This document shows positions 32,823-43,255 of a stretch of DNA of 64,000 nt, piece by piece. The position numbers and the translations under genes were made by a program. The notes beneath the pieces are model-generated. The model had not been told where the DNA came from and did not search any database. It saw only the letters and a list, made by a program, of their open reading frames with translations. The DNA lies in contig NC_088916.1 of assembly GCF_963576675.1 (NCBI RefSeq), positions 8,261,001 through 8,325,000 on the forward strand, in the 5' to 3' direction. The DNA is from Euphorbia lathyris. Taxonomy: Eukaryota > Streptophyta > Magnoliopsida > Malpighiales > Euphorbiaceae. Each line of letters starts with the position of its first letter. Position 1 is the first letter of the stretch.

Positions 32823-35800
32823 ATGAGAAATATTGGAGGAGGTCAAGGCAGCATCAATGGTACTGGGATGGTCAACATAGCAACTCCAACTTCTATGAAA
32901 TATGGAGTGATTGATGGTATGAACATTGCATAAAACTCTCAATTACGTTTCTGCCTTTAATTAAATTTTAATAATAAATATAGCATTTAATTTGCTTTTC
33001 ATTTATTGGGTAGTATTTATTTGTTTTTAATTGATTGAGTGACCAGCCTTTTAATAATAAAAGTTATTCGGTAATTCAATTTAAAATTTATTTAATTTAA
33101 ATTAAAATAAGTATCATTTGGACTTAAAATATGAAAATTCAAAATTTAGTCCAGCATTTTAAAAAAGGGGAATTAACATAGAAATTCAAATTTTAAAAAT
33201 TATTTAAAGTTTTGTCAATAACAAATTTGAATTGTGTCAATTTGGCAGTTAACGGAATTTCTGCTGTAAGTTCACCAACTAAAGCATTCAAAGAATTGAC
33301 ATTTACAGAAAAAAGATTCATATTTTGATATTATACTAATTAAATTACAAATATTGATTAAACAATAAATACTATTATATTTATGAATTTCATGTAAACA
33401 ACCCTTTAAAAAATAATGTGTTAAAATTTTACATAAAAATATTTATATTCCTTTCAAATAATTTTGTATTATCATATATTCCTTTTTTGTGTACATTACA
33501 AAATATACATGCTCTTAAATCCATTCTTTTTTTTTATTAATGACTGGTTAGCGAGGAAGGATAAGCGGCGAACATCCCAACTATTTAATTGATTTTTTTT
33601 TCAAATTCCAATTGTGTTGATATTCAATACTTAAAGTTTAATATTTTTTTTTTGAAAATTATTAATTTTTTATTCTTTCTAACTATATTTAATGAAAATA
33701 AATTCTTCATATAATTTTATAATTTTTTTCTTCAGGAATGAATAACAATATTGTAAGCAATATAGGAAATGGTATGGAAAATATGCACTTCAATGCAAGC
33801 TCAATCCAAATTGGAAGTCATGAGAATTACTTCATTGATAATGGAAGTCATCATCTTCAATATCACACCACTCCTCTTGCTGGATTTGTTGTTGGAATTC
33901 CAATTTTACCCCACCATCAATTTCTTGATAACATCAATTATGGTAATTAATTTATTACGCTTTCCTTTATAAAAAATTAAAGTGATCACACAATTAGTAT
34001 TATTCCCTAATAAAAATTCATCAATATAATATATGAAGGGGTTGATCACATAAGCTCTGCATCGTCATCGTCATCTTCTTTAAATTCTCGAAAGGACTCA
34101 AAGCGACAATGTTTTGGACTCTATATTGATCAAAACAAGAGGTGCACAAATATGAACTGCAATACTAATGTTACTCCTATGTGGAGAAAAGGCCCGCTTG
34201 GCCCCAAGGTCATTCTCTCCCTTTCTCTTTTACTATTTCGTTACATTAATATATATATAGCATATAATAGTGGAGTCAAACTCAAAATTCGCGATTGAAA
34301 GCTCATGACATAATTTGATAGTGATATGAAATCAGTTACAAATTCTGACTATTCAATATTACCGATGAAATTTATATGCTTAACAATGGACGAATAATTT
34401 AATGTATTTTGCGTTTTTACCGTTAGTTTAGGGGTTGATAGACCTTTTGGACATCGTGACTCCCCGTCTCTCCATCCTTGACCACACATTGATATTATAA
34501 TTAAGGAATTAGTATTATACTAGCAGTATACATGTGCTTTGCACGAAAAGCTTTTTTTTGTATATTTTTATAGTTTTATTTTTTTTTTGGGAAGCAAGTA
34601 TTTATTAAATGAATTATGCAAATTTTTCTTTAAAGTTTTTGAAAAAAATGTTTGATATAATGGAATTAGTCCTTAAAAATCTATTACCCATAAAAAAAAC
34701 AGAAAATACTCTTTAAAGTCAATATAATTTAAGAGATGATAAATTCATTCTTATTTAAGTGCATAATATCGATTTATGAAGAAGTCAAATGTCTACCAGA
34801 ATCTTGCTCAAATATATTGATAAACCTTGCATTTCCGTTTAACAAAAAGGACATAACAAATTAAATTATCACGATTTAAACTTTCAATTACTTAATCTAA
34901 GAGGTTTTTATATCTCAATGTGGTGAAGCTCTTAGCCTAGTGGTTGAGAGCTTACCTATGCCTTGGGAGGTCATAGGTTCAAATCACATTCGGGTCTGGT
35001 GGGGATTTTTCTTTCTCCTTTAATGTAAGCGCATTGTGTGCAAATTTTATTTTTTTTTAAAAAAAGGTTTTTATATCTCAAAAAAAAATTAAATTAATAA
35101 GTAAAATCGAAGAAACACATCAACTTGATTTTTTTTTAAATGTGACCAACAACTTGAATTTTTTTAAACGTGATGAAAGAAAATATGTGGTAAAAAAAGG
35201 CTACTCTTCTTTCAAATATTTGATATTAAAAAATAAAATAAATAATTATATTTTAACCCATTACTTATTTTGAAAAGTGTTACTTTAACGAATAAAATTT
35301 GCAATACTATTTATTGCTTTTTAAAATTCTTTGCTAGGAATTAAAGCAAACATAAAATTAAACTTTTCCCTTTTTCAGTTATCTACTTATCATATTACTG
35401 TTAACATTCTCAACCATTCAATTCCCAATCATATTATATATAACACAGAATTTCCATTCAAAAATAGTTAGATGGTGATTAATTGAGTATAAAGGAAAAA
35501 CAAAATATTATGATAAATTAGAAAAACCTATAACTAAACGTATTAACCAATAGAACAAATCTTTGAGATGCTGAAAATGTATTTTGTGGAAGAATCATGG
35601 ATGCAGATGAAAGATGTTCCTCCCCTCCCAAGGGCTTTCGAAAGCTCGAATTGTTGAAGAGAATCTACTGTGAGATATGGTATGCTACAAGTGAATATTT
35701 GCGACAAGAAATGAATCTTAATTTTCGGATGACGGAACCTTTTAATCCAGTCCATATAATGTCTTTTTCGGGAGCTAGGGGAAATGCATCTCAAGTCCCA

Positions 35801-35986
35801 CGAATCTTTGTTCGTGATGGAACCATCAGGCCAAGCCATATTCTCTAAAATCCGAATTACACACGAGATAGTATCAAAGTACTTATAATTCGATCAGAGC
35901 GCGTTGAGATTCCATTGATACAGAGCCAATTCCAATAGACTTATTGGAGGGTCCCATTGGCGTGCATCCAGTAGGAATTGAACCTA

Positions 35987-36020
<34 letters not shown>

Positions 36021-39000
36021 ATTCAGCCATGGATGCTTAGCGGGGATCCTCGTACATGGTGAATAACCAAATTCCAATTGAAATGTTTAACAATTGATTG
36101 ATTATCTTGCTATTTTAGAAAATAATTAATAAAAAAGTCATTAATTTAAACATGAATGAACTTATATGTCACGTCCGTGTCTAAATTTCTAGAATTGATA
36201 TATTGATATTAGTATATATTATAATTATTGGGTATGTGAAATTATGTTTTCGGTTATGATTGATTTTGATATAAGGTTTTACGTTTGATTAAATACGAGT
36301 TGGTTTGATAAAACACTTATTTGATTACAATATTTTATAAGGTTTTGAACTCAAGAATGGATATAAGATTATATATTTTTATAGTTTTGGTTTACTACTT
36401 TGACTATATATGAACTTAAGTTTTGAGTATATTTTATAAGGTTTTGATTAAATCCCTTTATCAATGTACATGTGTAGCTATGTTAAGTAAAGTTGGTTTT
36501 TGTAGCTGATAGTTTCTTACTGAGATTTTTGTCTCACGTTTTTAAATGTTTTAATGTTTTTAGGTAAGAAAGTACAGGATATAGAGAAGGTTACCGACCG
36601 TTTAGGCGGGGTTTGGAAGTTGGCTGCTTATTGTGAGAATTATGGTTAGAACTTTGGTAGTTCAATTGTAATATAATGGCGTTGGATAATTTAGAGACTC
36701 TTAAGTATTGATTATGATCTTTTTATTTCACGCCCGATGCCGATTGAGGTCGTCTAGGGTTGGGTGTGACAGTTTGGTATCAGAGCTCTAGGTTAAATTT
36801 TTCGGACCTAAGGTTGATAGTTATTGAGGAATATCGATATTTGGTGATAGCTAAGAAATAATCGATAGTAATTGAGGAATATGGATATTTGGTGCAAGCT
36901 AAGAAATAATTTGAAATTTTTCGAGGATTTGATGGTTAGTAAAATATTGGGTGTATGAAAAATAGTAAATTATTTGATATTTGGTGATATGGGTTATTAG
37001 TAAGTCATAACTTTGAGCTAGAGATATAGAGAATTGTCTATATAGGTGCTGCTGGAAAATCAGATTCGTACCTGAATCTTGTGATGTATTTTTAGACCAG
37101 ATATAGGCCGAATCTGTCATAGAGTCCTAAATGAAAGTTCTTTATTATTATCTTATGTTTCCAGGGGTTTTTGAATCGCCTTAATCGGACTTCGTATGAA
37201 AAAGTTATGCTGGAAACGACATATGTTGGCCATAGCTTTAAACCAGAATTTGGTTTTTGTTTGATTTTTCTCCTTAGTATGACTTGGAATTGATATTTGA
37301 GAGTTTAATAGTTAGCTTAAAAATATACGTATCTCAGATGTGAAGTAAGGTTAGGAGACATTGAAATGATATGATGAGTTTTGGAGTTAATATATATGTG
37401 ATTAAGAAAGCGAAAATGTGGAGATTTCAATTAATTGTTTTGGAGGTTGATTATAAATTGGAGATTATGATAGGAGTTTAATAAGTTATGGAATCTTAAT
37501 TTGAATAAATGATATCCGAATTCAAAATGCAGATCTATTGTTGAACTTTATCGGATTGAGGTTTAGAATTATTGCGAGTTATATAAATGATGTTTAGAGA
37601 GATACCGATATTAGTGATCAATGAGAAGTAAAGTGAGAGAATATATTAGAGTACATGATTTGATGATTACATATGAAAATTTGATAAGCTTAAATAGTGT
37701 TTGAGGAAATAATTAAGATATGAATTTTGAGGATAAAATTCTTTGATCTTAAGCACAGTTGAGGATACATATATTGATATTTAAAATTTATATAGTACTT
37801 TTATCATAGTCATGTTATTTTAGTTGAAAGTTGGAGGATTATAGTGTAAGTTTATATAATGAGGATCAAATTAAGAATTTATAAGTCAAATAAGAAAATT
37901 GGATACCAATATAAATTTTACTGACCCTATATGGGTAAAGATAGCATTTGGAGTTTGGAGAAAAAAAAAATCTCATACATATTAGATGTTCAAAATTGAT
38001 TTTTTTAAGTCTGTAGAATTTGAAGATAGGTGAAATATATTTGATATATATGCAATTGATGGAATCAATTGTGATTTAAATGTATTAAAGTGAGATTTGG
38101 TGTATGTTAGGAAAGTACAAATATAAAGTGTATCATATCATATAAAATTGAATATATGATATTTGAAGTTTTATTGTGTATTTATTGGTGATGGAATTGA
38201 CTAGGTTGAAATTTAGAGTTACTAAGAGTTATGTATGAATAATTGTTACAGCGATGTGGATATGGATAAATGATCAAGTTTATTGAGAAATGATGGAGTT
38301 AATGGAAGGAAACATTAGAATTTGTGGTCTTATGATGATTATGAGGAATCTTGATAATTTGAAATAATTGTGTGATCTTGGAGATTATTTGAGGAAGAAA
38401 ATTTAGATTAGAGAATGTAAATTTCGTGGATGAAATTTCTTAAGGTGGGGAGAATTGTCACGTCCGTGTCTAAATTTCTAGAATTGATATATTGATATTA
38501 GTATATATTATAATTATTGGGTATGTGAAATTATGTTTTCGGTTATGATTGATTTTGATATAAGGTTTTACGTTTGATTAAATACGAGTTGGTTTGATAA
38601 AACACTTATTTGATTACAATATTTTATAAGGTTTTGAACTCAAGAATGGATATAAGATTATATATTTTTATAGTTTTGGTTTACTACTTTGACTATATAT
38701 GAACTTAAGTTTTGAGTATATTTTATAAGGTTTTGATTAAATCCCTTTATCAATGTACATGTGTAGCTATGTTAAGTAAAGTTGGTTTTTGTAGCTGATA
38801 GTTTCTTACTGAGATTTTTGTCTCACGTTTTTAAATGTTTTAATATTTTTAGGTAAGAAAGTACAGGATATATAGAAGGTTACCGACCGTTTAGGCGAGG
38901 TTTGGAAGTTGGCTGCTTATTGTGAGAATTATGGTTAGAACTTTGGTAGTTCAATTGTAATATAATGGCGTTGGATAATTTGGAGACTCTTAAGTATTGA

Positions 39001-40325
39001 TTATGATCTTTTTATTTCACGTCCGATGCCGATTGAGGTCGTCTAGGGTCGGGTGTGACATTATAGCTTCAACGTGATATATTTCTTATTCACTTTGATA
39101 AGGGGGCGTTTGGTTCGGGGTCTTTAGGAATGGGAATGGGAATAGAAGGGTTTCATTCCCTTTGTTCTTGTTTGTTTAACAAAAAAAACTCATTCCCTTT
39201 ACCCATTTTAGATTATAGGATTACCCCACTTTAGGTTAACCCATTACCCCAAGTCTTGTAGGGAATTGGATTCCCTTTCCTAATTTTTTTGTTCTTTTTA
39301 TTTTATCGAACCACAAATCTCAAATAATAATAAAATATAAAGATATAAAGATTAAAATTTATGAAATTCCAGAATTTTTGAATTTCTGAAATTTTGAAAT
39401 TCCAGAATTTTCAAAAAGTCCAAAATTTCTGGAATTTCTAAAATTCCAGAATTTTCGGAATTTCAGAATTTTTAAAATTTCAGAATTGTCAAAATTAGAA
39501 TTTCTAGATTCTGGAATTCTAGAATTTCTGGAATCTAGAATTTTAAAAATTCCAGAATTTTTGAACTTCCAAAATTTCTAGAATTTCAGAATATCTGGAA
39601 TTTTAGCATTTCTGAAATTCCAGAAATTCTAAAATTTCCAGATTCCGGCATTTCAGAATTTCCGAAATTCTAGAATTCGAATTCTGGAAATTTCAAAATT
39701 TTTGAAATTCCAGAATTTTCGGATTTTGGAATTTTAAATTTTCTAAAATTATAGAATTTCAAAAATTTTAAATTCAAGTTCCAAAATTTCCAGAATTTAA
39801 TAACTTTTGAAGTTCCAGAATTTTTTGAAATTCCAGAAATCTGAAAGTTCAAAAATTCCAGAAATCTGAAAGTTCAAAAATTCCAGAAATCTGAAAGTTC
39901 AAAAATTCCAGAGGTCTAAAATTGCATTCCCTTTCCTAAACATATCCAAACACATAGGGGAATTAATGCTTATCCATTTTCTTTCCTTTAGTTTCCCTTT
40001 CTTGATTCCTTTTCCCTTATCCCTTGTGAACCAAACGCCCCCTAATATGCTTTCCGTGTATTTGACACACCAGCAAACACATATTCTAGAAGTGACGTAT
40101 GACAAATCGGTGTACAGATTTAGTATACAGTATAGATGGATAATTTTAAACCCAACACTAAATAGTTATTCCACACATTTTTAATTTCTCATGCCAAACA
40201 AAACAGTACGATGTATTTTATTTTTTTCCTTTGATTTGCAGACATTGTGTAATGCTTGTGGAATTAAGTATAGGAAGGAAAGGGATCGGAAAAGAGCGAG
40301 AGAAGCAGAAAAGAACTCGAATTGA
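32823..40325 (+). CDS. G3: intact GATA-type zinc-finger transcription factor (four exons)
   Basis: Exons are 32822-32916, 33736-33942, 34039-34208 and 40242-40325. Joined from ATG 32823 to TGA 40323-40325 they give 555 bases, 184 codons plus stop, with every junction in frame and GT/AG borders. The protein begins [10 protein letters not shown], is rich in Asn, Gly, His and Ser, and ends with a GATA finger: CTNMNC...[18 protein letters not shown], then the basic tail [15 protein letters not shown]. The spacing is C-X4-C-X18-C-X2-C. The usual plant finger is C-X2-C-X18-C-X2-C, and TPMW, GP-x-GPK and LCNACGI match it well. GATA factors bind WGATAR sites in the nucleus. The last intron is 6 kb and full of insertions. 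Expression is unknown. Confidence 0.75.
33158..33413. mobile_element. Small Mutator-like MITE in G3 intron 2
   Basis: The body is 33167-33404 (238 bp), starting ggggaattaacatagaaatt and ending catgtaaacaaccc, an imperfect inverted repeat. TTTAAAAAA flanks both sides (33158-33166 and 33405-33413). The matching introns of G2 and G6 (16355 and 62805) lack it. A 9-bp duplication is typical of Mutator-like elements. Confidence 0.7.
34209..34901 (+). other. G3 intron 4, first part
   Basis: The first 270 bp match intron 4 of G2 and G6. From about 34515 to 34900 the sequence is AT-rich with a T-rich run and no partner copy. No gene is seen. Confidence 0.5.
34902..35081 (+). mobile_element. Complete tRNA-derived SINE with 17-bp target duplication
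   Basis: The body is 34919-35064. A pol III box A (tagcctagtggttgagag, about 34933-34950) and box B (ggttcaaatc, 34976-34985) are correctly ordered about 33 bp apart, as in tRNA genes. The unit ends with a T-rich tail. aggtttttatatctcaa occurs on both sides (34902-34918 and 35065-35081). A truncated relative lies at 15576-15685. It inserted into G3 intron 4 on the + strand. Confidence 0.88.
35082..35540 (+). other. G3 intron 4 between SINE and plastid insert
   Basis: AT-rich, with A and T runs. I see no gene, terminal repeat or partner copy elsewhere in the window. Confidence 0.5.
35672..35803 (+). pseudogene. rpoC2: rpoC2 fragment (plastid RNA polymerase beta'' subunit)
   Basis: The frame reads [20 protein letters not shown], then [18 protein letters not shown], a highly conserved block of plastid rpoC2 near residues 130-180. 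It is a 44-codon internal fragment without start or end and is not functional here. Upstream residues in the same ORF do not match rpoC2. Confidence 0.85.
35963..36036 (-). tRNA. trnI-CAU: Plastid-type tRNA-Ile(CAU) in nuclear DNA (not expected to function)
   Basis: On the minus strand a 74-nt cloverleaf runs from gcatccatggctgaatgg to gttcaattcctactggatgc, with anticodon loop ctcataa (CAU) and T-loop gttcaattc. It appears intact in all stems I checked, including the 7-bp acceptor stem. In plastids the CAU is modified to lysidine and reads AUA. In the nucleus it would lack that modification, and no nuclear function is implied. Confidence 0.9.
36162..39065 (+). mobile_element. Young non-autonomous LTR retrotransposon with TTATA target duplication
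   Basis: Two 605-bp LTRs (36167-36771 and 38456-39060) start TGTCACGTCC and end GGTGTGACA and differ at about six positions (1%). TTATA flanks both ends (36162-36166 and 39061-39065). Three bases after the left LTR is a primer-binding site, TGGTATCAGAGC (36775-36786); a polypurine tract, aaggtggggagaat, touches the right LTR. The 1.68-kb interior has no ORF over about 75 codons, but its end (atttcgtggatgaaatttct) resembles the last codons of pol in Tekay/Del chromoviruses. It is therefore a deletion derivative that needs proteins in trans. It is in G3 intron 4. Confidence 0.92.
39102..40042. mobile_element. Harbinger-type MITE (941 bp) with an internal tandem array
   Basis: The termini GGGGGCGTTTGGTTC (left) and the exact reverse complement (right) are flanked by TAA (39099-39101 and 40043-40045), the duplication of PIF/Harbinger elements. 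The interior (about 39360-39915) is a degenerate array of ccagaattt/gaaattc words, ending with 3.4 near-exact copies of a 25-bp unit (39831-39915). There is no transposase. It lies in G3 intron 4, about 200 bp before exon 5. Confidence 0.85.
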
Positions 40326-42289
40326 AGAACATGAATCAATTTGTTTTATTTTCATTTAATTAATTTCTGGTATGATACTTTAGTTCTTCTATTGATGACA
40401 TTTTTATTAAAATGTTGAATGCTGAGAAAACTATTTCATAATTCCCTGAATTTTACTATCCTTTCTTTTGCTTTACTACATGGGCCTATTAAGTGGAATT
40501 TCTAATAGAATAGTTTCTTTTTGTGGTAGAAAAAACAATAACAAAATGATAGAGTACTATAAGGAAATTTTTATCAAATAGATCGTCCCTATCAAGCACG
40601 TAATATAAAAAATGAGCTGTGTTCTACATCAGCCCTCAATTCCTTCATATCTGGTAATCTTAGATTAGGATTAGGACAAAAAAATGATTATAATTTAGTA
40701 AAAAGTAAAGAGGTTTGTTTTGGTGTTTATACATGAATTTATCCAAACTGGACTATCCACACCAATGGTGAATACATGATTATTCGGTTGGGGGTGCCGA
40801 TTTTACATGTGCGTTAGGGAATTTTCTTTTTTTTTGCTAAATCGAACTTGCTTAATTTTTCATGTATATATGTGTGTTATAATTTGAATGGTCAATAATC
40901 AACTTTAAGTATTAATATACAATTTCTCAAAATTATGCTAGATTTCGTTTAATAGTCCTAACATGTAAAAAAAACTTGAATTTAGGAAGGGCTGAACATG
41001 TAAAAAAAAATTAAAAAAATTGATTTCAGATGGCCTATCAGGCCAAAAAAAATAATAATAATTTGGATTTAAGGAGACCTAAGAGGCCAAAAAAACTAGA
41101 AATTTGGATGTATGGAGGCCTAACAAGTAAAAAAAATATATAAATTTGGATTTAGAAAGCAGACAAAAAAAATTAGAAATTTGGATTTATAGAGGCCTAA
41201 CATGCCAAAAAATAAAAAAATTAGATTTAGAGAGGCCTAACAGACCTAAAAAAAATTAGAAACTTGGATTTAGAGAGTATCTAATAGATCCAAAATATTG
41301 AAATTTTGAATTTTAGACAAGCCTAACACGTAATGAGATATATTTAATTTGTTTTATTAGTTCAATGCTAGTTTCTAAAAAAATTATAATATTTTTACAT
41401 TTTTTTATTCTTAGTTTTAAAATTTTAAATTTTAAGAAATTAAGTTGTTTGAGTCTCAAAATTAAGAAATTATTTTTTTAATGGAAAAGATATAATAAAA
41501 ATGAGTTCAAATGTTATGAAAATTAATTAATTCATTAATAATGGTAACATAGTTTTATAATTATTGAAAAATAAAATTTAAATAAATGAACACTTTCTAA
41601 AATAAATTGAGGTTGGAGGAATTGAATCTAGGACTTTTTAAAAAGAAGCAAGTGTTTTTAACCATCCATCTACTTTTAAAAAATAAAATATTACTACATA
41701 GAATATATATAGACTATTACTAATATTAGGGAGGCCGAAACTACTCGAAATATCAAGACACACTTTTTGTTCTCAGTTATAGTTTCATGTGAAACCTCTT
41801 TAATCTTATCCTCAAGAAAAAGGAAAAATAAAAAAGTATATATCATTCAAATCTAAATCATAAGTTTATGAGATCAATAAGATCATCACCATAAACTATT
41901 GAAACTTATGATCAATAAGATGATCACCATAAACTATTGTTTTCAAGATCCGAACGAACTCAAATAACTTTAAGTTTCCTATAAAATTTTCTTCAATCAA
42001 TCTAATGATGGATTAATAAAATTTACAAATGGTTTAAATACATCTAATACAAGGAAAAATTATAAAATTGTGTCAAATTGAAGGCTCATTTACATATTTA
42101 GACTAATTACCTAATACATTATATATCTAAACTATTTAATTGTGACTATTCCAAAATACCCCAATCGTTTCGTCTTCCTCTCTTCCTTTCTATGGTTTCA
42201 TCTTTCTCCATTCCTTTATTTTTATTGTGCAAATTGAAGGCATTCTGTTATAAACAAATTGGAGGCACATTTACATATTTAGACGAATT
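40326..42289. other. G3 downstream region and minisatellite
   Basis: 40480-40680 matches the intergenic unit seen before G3 and G6. A minisatellite at about 40965-41320 has about seven diverged copies of a unit of about 50 bp containing aatttggatttagagaggcc. 41320-42290 is AT-rich without a gene. No exon 1-3 of G4 is found here, so that copy lost its 5' half. Confidence 0.6.
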
Positions 42290-43255
42290 TTGAAAAGGAC
42301 TTAAGAAGAAAACGTTATGGACTATATATTGATCAAAACAAAAGGTGCGCAAATATAAACTGCAATGATATTACTTATGGAGAAAAGGCCGACTTAGCCC
42401 AAGGTCAATATATCTCTTTTTCTTTTGTTATTTTGATCAAAACAGTGGAGTCAGAATCAAATACCCACAAGATTATTAAATGAAAAAACTTGCCAACTTT
42501 TTTTTTCGGGACTACGCATGGGTGATGGAAATTTCTAGCACGGTTTTAACCGCCACTACAAATATACATCGGTCAATGGACGAAACCCTACTTTATTTCC
42601 ATGATAAAAAGAATTTGGGGGCGATATAAAAAATTAAACCAATAACAAAGTAGTGGTAAATAATAAATATGAAAGTGTGTTGTTAAATAAACAAAATTGT
42701 ATACTTTTGGGCTTAGCCTTAATAATACTATGCCTTTATATGATTTAGAATTTTTTTTTATAGTCTAACTAGGTTTAAGAGGTTTTTAAAGTCAATTACG
42801 TATGTGTTTTTTTAAAAGTTAAACCTATCAGTCAGTTTTAAAAAGTATTGCTATAAGCTCAAGTTTTTTTGTACTGTATAAGTGACAGACTTTGACTATA
42901 AAAAAGTTAGCAACGTAATTTATATGTTTAAGAGCGGATGTCAATGTGCATAATTTTATTTTATTTCTCATTTTCACCATGAAGTTAGAGGTTGTTGGAC
43001 CTTTTGGGGATTGTGACACCATGTCTCTACACCCTTGACACATAGATATTATAAATTTTGTTTAAACTGGATATTATAATTAAGGAATAAGTATTCTATG
43101 GATAATATTGAAACGAGCACTATAATAGTTATTCAACACATTTTCGATTTCTCATACCAAACAAAACAGGTTGATAAAGCATTAATTAGTTCAAATATTT
43201 TTTTTTTGTTTTTTGCCTTTGATTTACAGACATTGTCTAATTCTTGTGGAATTAA

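Larger units (their letters stand above)
35560..36085. other. Plastid DNA insert (NUPT) of composite origin
   Basis: It holds a piece of plastid rpoC2 (+ strand) and plastid trnI-CAU with its flanks (minus strand), which are far apart in plastid genomes. After the tRNA comes ccaatgggaccctccaata (read on minus), the known trnI-ycf2 spacer. Before it is the rpl23-trnI spacer with gtacgaggatccccgctaag. The segment joining the two parts (about 35800-35890) I cannot place. The insert is in G3 intron 4. Exact borders are uncertain. Confidence 0.8.

Noticed and set aside
35543..35839. 98-codon minus-strand ORF over the plastid insert
   Set aside because: It is the complement of the rpoC2 fragment and joiner sequence; the real homology is on the other strand.
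35963..36036. Functional nuclear tRNA gene
   Set aside because: The sequence is plastid trnI-CAU with plastid flanks on both sides, so it is transferred DNA and not a nuclear tRNA gene.
39360..39915. CRISPR-like array
   Set aside because: There are no constant repeats with unique spacers; it is a degenerate tandem array in a plant MITE.
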